Below, in pieces: positions 13,044-16,433 of a stretch of 16,433 nt of DNA (positions within the stretch are counted from its first letter, which is position 1; every line of letters begins with the position of its first letter). The notes under the pieces were generated by a model. That model did no database searches and was not told the origin of the DNA. It saw nothing but the letters and a program-made list of their open reading frames with translations. The stretch is from Devosia sp. GTDB lineage: Bacteria; Pseudomonadota; Alphaproteobacteria; Rhizobiales; Devosiaceae. A program made the translations under genes and the position numbers. The DNA lies in NCBI GenBank assembly GCA_028290245.1, contig JAQGKG010000163.1, positions 1 to 16,433 of the forward strand. The letters are read 5' to 3'.

Positions 13044-14135
13044 ATGGCAGTGAAAAGCAAATCTAGCGCGAGCGTGAAGTTCGACGCTAGCATCAAGCTC
13101 AAGGATGTGGCGAAGGCGGCCGGCGTGTCGCAGGGCACAGCATCCAACGTATTCAGCAAGCCTGATGTGGTGCGGGAGGAAGTCCGCGAGCATGTGTTGC
13201 AGGTGGCGAAAGAGCTTGGCTATGCCGGCCCAAGCGTCACCGGACGGCTGTTGCGGCAGGGCAAGGTGAATGCCGTGGGCGTCGCGGCGATACAGCCATT
13301 GAGTTACTTTTTCGAGGACCCCTGGGCGCGGCAATTGATGAGCCACATTTCGGCAATCTGTGATGCACGTGGGGCGGGCGTTGCGCTTGTCTCGGCACTA
13401 AATGACGAGCGGTTGGCGTGGAATATTCAGTCGGCGCTGGTGGACGGCTTCGTGCTGCTGTGCGTCGAAGGCGGGGACGCGCTGGTGGAGATCACCCGGC
13501 AGCGGCAATTGCCGTATGTGGCATTGGCGATCGCGGCGTCGGATGCGAGCATTCCGACAATCGGGGTGAACAATATTTCAGGTGCTCGGATTGCGGCCGA
13601 ATACCTGATTGGGTTGGGTCACCGTCGGCTTGCGATCCTGTCGACAATGATGAGCCATGATGGTGGCGGCCGGATGAGTGAGGCGCAGCTCGAGGCGGCG
13701 ACGTTCTCGACCTCTCGCGACCGCGTGCTGGGTTACTGGCTGGCAATGGACGCTGCTGGACTTCCGAGGGGAAGTGCGCCGGTGTTCGAAACCCGCGAGG
13801 ACGAGGCTAGCACGCATGAGTTGATGGCCGAGATGTTTGCGGCAGCGGAGCCGCCGACGGCGATCCTTGCCATGTCGGACAAGATTGCGCTGTATGCCGC
13901 GGACTGGCTGGCGCGGCATGGCATCGCCATTCCGGGTGACGTCTCGATCGTGGGCTTCGATGGCGTGCCCGAAGGGGCAACCGCCCGGCCGAGCCTGACA
14001 ACGATGGAGCAGCCGATGGCCGAAATAGCGCGGCTGGCCGTGGATGCGGCGCTGGGCGTGACGCATGTCGAGGGTCGGCAGATGTTGCAAACCCGGCTGG
14101 TGGTACGCGAAAGCACGGCGCCGCCGCGCGCGTAG
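13044..14135 (+). CDS. LacI family transcriptional repressor
   Basis: This 363-residue DNA-binding repressor has an N-terminal helix-turn-helix (about 17-42, IKLKDVAKAAGVSQGTASNV) and a hinge region (about 60-75, YAGPSVTGRLLRQGKV). A periplasmic-binding-protein-like effector domain follows (about 76-355; VNNISGARIAAEYLIGLGHR, AILAMSDKIALYAADWLARH, GDVSIVGFDGVPEG), as is typical of the family. The effector is usually a sugar or nucleoside; none can be named here, and no transport or catabolic operon is adjacent. ATG 13044 gives the expected start before the helix-turn-helix; AAGGG is close (3-4 nt). The extra frame back to 12903 passes through operators. It is divergent from the 63-aa gene; the aminotransferase follows 61 bp downstream. 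Confidence 0.92.
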   Translation: MAVKSKSSASVKFDASIKLKDVAKAAGVSQGTASNVFSKPDVVREEVREHVLQVAKELGYAGPSVTGRLLRQGKVNAVGVAAIQPLSYFFEDPWARQLMSHISAICDARGAGVALVSALNDERLAWNIQSALVDGFVLLCVEGGDALVEITRQRQLPYVALAIAASDASIPTIGVNNISGARIAAEYLIGLGHRRLAILSTMMSHDGGGRMSEAQLEAATFSTSRDRVLGYWLAMDAAGLPRGSAPVFETREDEASTHELMAEMFAAAEPPTAILAMSDKIALYAADWLARHGIAIPGDVSIVGFDGVPEGATARPSLTTMEQPMAEIARLAVDAALGVTHVEGRQMLQTRLVVRESTAPPRA

Positions 14136-14196
14136 CGCTTGCTCGAGGGCATGGGAGACCGTATCAGTTTGCCCCGTATTCGCGGGGAGATTGATG

Positions 14197-15399
14197 ATGG
14201 GTTTCTTGTCTGAGGCACTGGAGCGCGTGGCGCCGTCTGCGACGGTGGCGATCAGCCAGAAGGCGCGGACCATGGCGCAGGAGGGTCGCGATATTATCGC
14301 GCTTTCGGCGGGCGAGCCCGATTTCGATACACCGCTGAACGTGCGTGAAGCGGCTGTCCGGGCGATGGACGAGGGCAAGACGCGCTACACCAATGTGGAT
14401 GGCATTCCCGAGCTGAAGGCGGCTGTGGCGGCCAAGTTCAAGCGCGATAACGGGCTGGATGTGACGGCGGCGGATTGCTTCGTGTCGTCGGGCGGCAAGC
14501 AGATCATTTTCAATGCGCTGATGGCGACGCTGAACCCGGGCGACGAAGTCGTGGTGCCGGTACCATATTGGGTGAGCTATCCGGAAATTGTGCGGCTGTG
14601 CGGCGCGACGCCGGTGTTTGCGGTGGCCGATGATACAACCGGGTTCAAGCTGCGGCCGGATGTGCTTGAAGCGGCGATCACGGACAAGACCAAGTGGCTG
14701 ATCCTCAATACGCCGAGCAATCCGACTGGGGCGGCGTACACTGCGGACGAGCTGCGCGGGCTGGCGGACGTGCTGCTGCGGCATCCGCACGTGCATATTT
14801 TGACCGACGATATCTATGAAGTGCTGGTCTACGACGGCGGCACGTTTGCCACCATTGCGCAGGTCGAACCGAAGCTGCAGGCGCGGACGCTGACGATGAA
14901 CGGCGTGTCGAAGTCGCATGCGATGACCGGTTGGCGCATCGGCTATTGCACCGGGCCGCGGGTGTTGCTGGCGGCGATGACCAAGCTGCAGAGCCAGTCG
15001 ACCACCAATCCGAGCTCGATTTCGCAGTGGGCGGCGGTGGAAGCGCTGAACGGGCCGCAGGATTTCTTGGCCGATTGGCGTGAAGTGTTTCAGGGGCGCC
15101 GCGACCTGGTGGTGAAGGGGCTGAATGCCAATACCGGGCTCGATTGCCTCGTGCCGGAAGGGGCGTTTTATGTGTTCCCGTCGTGCAAGCGGCTGCTGGG
15201 CAAGACCAGCGCGGGCGGGGCGGTCTTGACGACCGACGAGGATTTCGTGATGGCGCTGCTGGAGGAGACCGGCGTGGCGCTGGTACATGGCACGGCATTT
15301 GGCCTGCCGGGACATTTCAGGTTGAGCTATGCGGCGAGCAATGCTGAGCTGGAAGAAGCGGTGAAGCGGATACAGGGGTTTTGTGCTGGGATTAGGTAG
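14197..15399 (+). CDS. Aspartate aminotransferase, class I (possibly aspartate/prephenate aminotransferase)
   Basis: This 400-residue PLP enzyme of subgroup I-beta transfers the amino group of aspartate or glutamate to 2-oxo acids. Homologues in rhizobia also act on prephenate. Hallmarks are SAGEPDFDTP (37-46), PVPYWVSYPE (121-130), NTPSNPTG (171-178, Asn175), DDIYE (Asp204, Tyr207), MNGVSKSHAMTGWRIGY with Schiff-base Lys239, and Arg375 (GHFRLSY) for the substrate carboxylate. Length is typical for the family. ATG 14194 and 14197 are both possible; the GGAG at 14186-14189 is better spaced for 14197. A short hairpin (14172-14187) could cover part of this ribosome site. Substrate range cannot be settled from sequence alone. 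Confidence 0.9.
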   Translation: MGFLSEALERVAPSATVAISQKARTMAQEGRDIIALSAGEPDFDTPLNVREAAVRAMDEGKTRYTNVDGIPELKAAVAAKFKRDNGLDVTAADCFVSSGGKQIIFNALMATLNPGDEVVVPVPYWVSYPEIVRLCGATPVFAVADDTTGFKLRPDVLEAAITDKTKWLILNTPSNPTGAAYTADELRGLADVLLRHPHVHILTDDIYEVLVYDGGTFATIAQVEPKLQARTLTMNGVSKSHAMTGWRIGYCTGPRVLLAAMTKLQSQSTTNPSSISQWAAVEALNGPQDFLADWREVFQGRRDLVVKGLNANTGLDCLVPEGAFYVFPSCKRLLGKTSAGGAVLTTDEDFVMALLEETGVALVHGTAFGLPGHFRLSYAASNAELEEAVKRIQGFCAGIR

Positions 15400-15410
15400 G
15401 GGCGCTAGCG

Positions 15411-15460
15411 AAATCCCCACCCGACCCCTTTGGGGCCACCCTCCCCACGAGGGGGAGGGA
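15411..15460. repeat. Half copy of the REP-like palindromic element
   Basis: CCCTCCCC (15439-15446) pairs with GGGGAGGG (15452-15459), an 8-bp stem. Beside it are CCCC-TTT-GGGG (15426-15436) and a CCCCACCCG block. Read in reverse, it matches the left arm of the 9465-9563 element nearly base for base over the first 20 positions. It lies between two convergent genes and may help end both transcripts. Confidence 0.65.
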
Positions 15461-15480
15461 TAATGTCGGCGTTTGTGGCG

Positions 15481-16433
15481 CTACTTGCCCATCCAGCTCA
15501 TGAAGCCTGTCGAGTCTCCGCCGGCTTCGGCGAACATTTGGGTTAGTTTGCTGGTGGTGTTGTAGCTGTTGACGGCGGCTTGGTAGAAGCCTTCACTCCA
15601 GCCGGCGGCTTGGCGCTCTTCCGTGCTCATGCCGCCGAAGAGGGACATTATGTTTTGGCTGAAAGCGGTTGGGTCACTGGACTTGGCGGCGTTCTGGAAG
15701 CCGGCGAGCAGCGCGGCGCCGCTCTTGCTGCGCATGGCGGTTTGCGCGGCGCTGACCTCTTCGGTGGTGAACTTGCCGGTGCCGTCGAGTACGATGGATG
15801 ACAGCGTGCGGCTGTCGAATTTGGACATGTCGATATAGGTGCCGATGGTGGTCGACTTGTTGAAGGTCGGCACTTTGCCGTTGCTGTTGGCTTCGGCATA
15901 GAGCGCGTCGAGCGTCTTGCGGGCGGTGGTGGCGACGTCGGCGATGGGCTGTGGCTTGATCTGTTCGCCGGCTTCGACGAGGGCGAGGTAAAGCGCGACC
16001 GGATCGTCATCGCCAGCATCTGGGAAGGTCTTGGGGTCGGTGGCGAGTTGCTTTTGCGCGTCGGTGACGGCAGCGCGGCCGGCGATCCAGTCGGCACCGG
16101 CTTTTTCCTCGGGACCAAGCGCATCGAGGAACTCGGCTGCGGCTTTGTAGAGCGCGGTGAAATTGCCGGTGACTTTTGCGAGGCCGGCAGGGCCGGCCAT
16201 GGCAGACTCGAAGCGGCGCTGCATTTCGATGCCGGCGGCTTTTTGCTCGTCGGGGGTGAAAGTGTCGTCCTTGCCCATGGCGAACAGCTCGCGGGAATCA
16301 AGGCTGGATAGGTCGATGGCCAGCTTGTCGCCGTCGAGCGGCGAGGTGCGCGCAGCTTCCTTGAGCAAGGCGAGGAGTTTGGCGCGGGTTTCGCTGAGGA
16401 CGGTGGCGAAGTCCTTGGTGGCCAGGGCGGCCT
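15481..16433 (-). CDS. Unrecognised protein with two internal repeats, 5' end outside the window
   Basis: The frame is open from the right edge to a TAG at 15481-15483, giving at least 316 residues; the start lies beyond the window. A TTG at 16368 is not the true start because coding continues upstream without a stop. The sequence contains two diverged copies of a mostly helical unit of about 130 residues, at about 16410-16045 and 15945-15559. The shared pattern is T-R/A-K-x-L-x-A-L, then ID(L/M)S-x-x-DSR-x-L, then F-T-x-(D/E)-E-x-x-AA, then EE-x-x-AG-x-W. It is rich in Ala, Thr, Ser and Asp with no transmembrane segment in view. I do not recognise a family; secretion cannot be assessed without the N-terminus. 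Confidence 0.75.
   Translation of the reverse strand, partial: AALATKDFATVLSETRAKLLALLKEAARTSPLDGDKLAIDLSSLDSRELFAMGKDDTFTPDEQKAAGIEMQRRFESAMAGPAGLAKVTGNFTALYKAAAEFLDALGPEEKAGADWIAGRAAVTDAQKQLATDPKTFPDAGDDDPVALYLALVEAGEQIKPQPIADVATTARKTLDALYAEANSNGKVPTFNKSTTIGTYIDMSKFDSRTLSSIVLDGTGKFTTEEVSAAQTAMRSKSGAALLAGFQNAAKSSDPTAFSQNIMSLFGGMSTEERQAAGWSEGFYQAAVNSYNTTSKLTQMFAEAGGDSTGFMSWMGK

Noticed and set aside
14164..15420. 418-residue open frame antisense to the aminotransferase
   Set aside because: It mirrors the whole aminotransferase gene, is extremely Arg/His-rich, has no family motif and arises from high-GC codon bias on the opposite strand.

Overview
The window is GC-rich, densely packed chromosomal DNA that looks like a member of the Hyphomicrobiales (Alphaproteobacteria), with Devosia or a close relative as my best guess. 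This rests on a DUF6894 protein, a biliverdin-type phytochrome with an HWE kinase, an alphaproteobacterial-style thymidine kinase P-loop (AAMNAGKST) and GC-rich intergenic palindromes. The genus is inference. I see no rRNA, tRNA, CRISPR array or complete mobile element.

Region 1 (1-5136) is sensory and regulatory. It starts with an unrecognised C-terminal fragment and a DUF6894 protein, followed by a Crp/Fnr-type regulator convergent with DUF6894 and, divergent from that, a PAS-LuxR regulator. The PAS-LuxR gene converges on a two-gene bphO-bphP unit (heme oxygenase, then bacteriophytochrome). The phytochrome is intact (PAS-GAF-PHY-HWE kinase-receiver, chromophore Cys12). The heme oxygenase that should supply its biliverdin is split by an apparent single-base deletion near 5071-5074, just after its haem-ligand His18.

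Region 2 (5259-8526) holds two tandem paralogous secreted proteins (SH3-like plus crystallin/I36-like domains) and a tdk-thioesterase operon (2 bp gap). Upstream of tdk is a textbook Rho-independent terminator with no recognisable gene in front of it. A secreted DUF2147 protein is divergent from tdk.

Region 3 (8533-12693) holds a DMT-family exporter, a class V aminotransferase/cysteine-desulfurase-like enzyme, a Spy/CpxP-like periplasmic protein, a small membrane protein and a secreted DUF4864 protein. Several of these have clear stem-loop terminators. A 99 bp REP/BIME-like palindromic element lies between the exporter and the class V enzyme, and a half copy lies near 15411-15460.

Region 4 (12724-16433) holds a LacI-type repressor divergent from a 63-aa orphan protein. 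Three near-identical operator palindromes (core TTGAACCGGTTCAA) lie between them. Downstream are an aspartate/prephenate-type aminotransferase and, on the opposite strand, the C-terminal part of an unrecognised protein built from two diverged repeats of about 130 residues.

The best candidates for something new are the frameshifted bphO beside an intact bphP, the LacI/triple-operator/63-aa protein module, the orphan terminator upstream of tdk and the repeat-built protein at the right edge.
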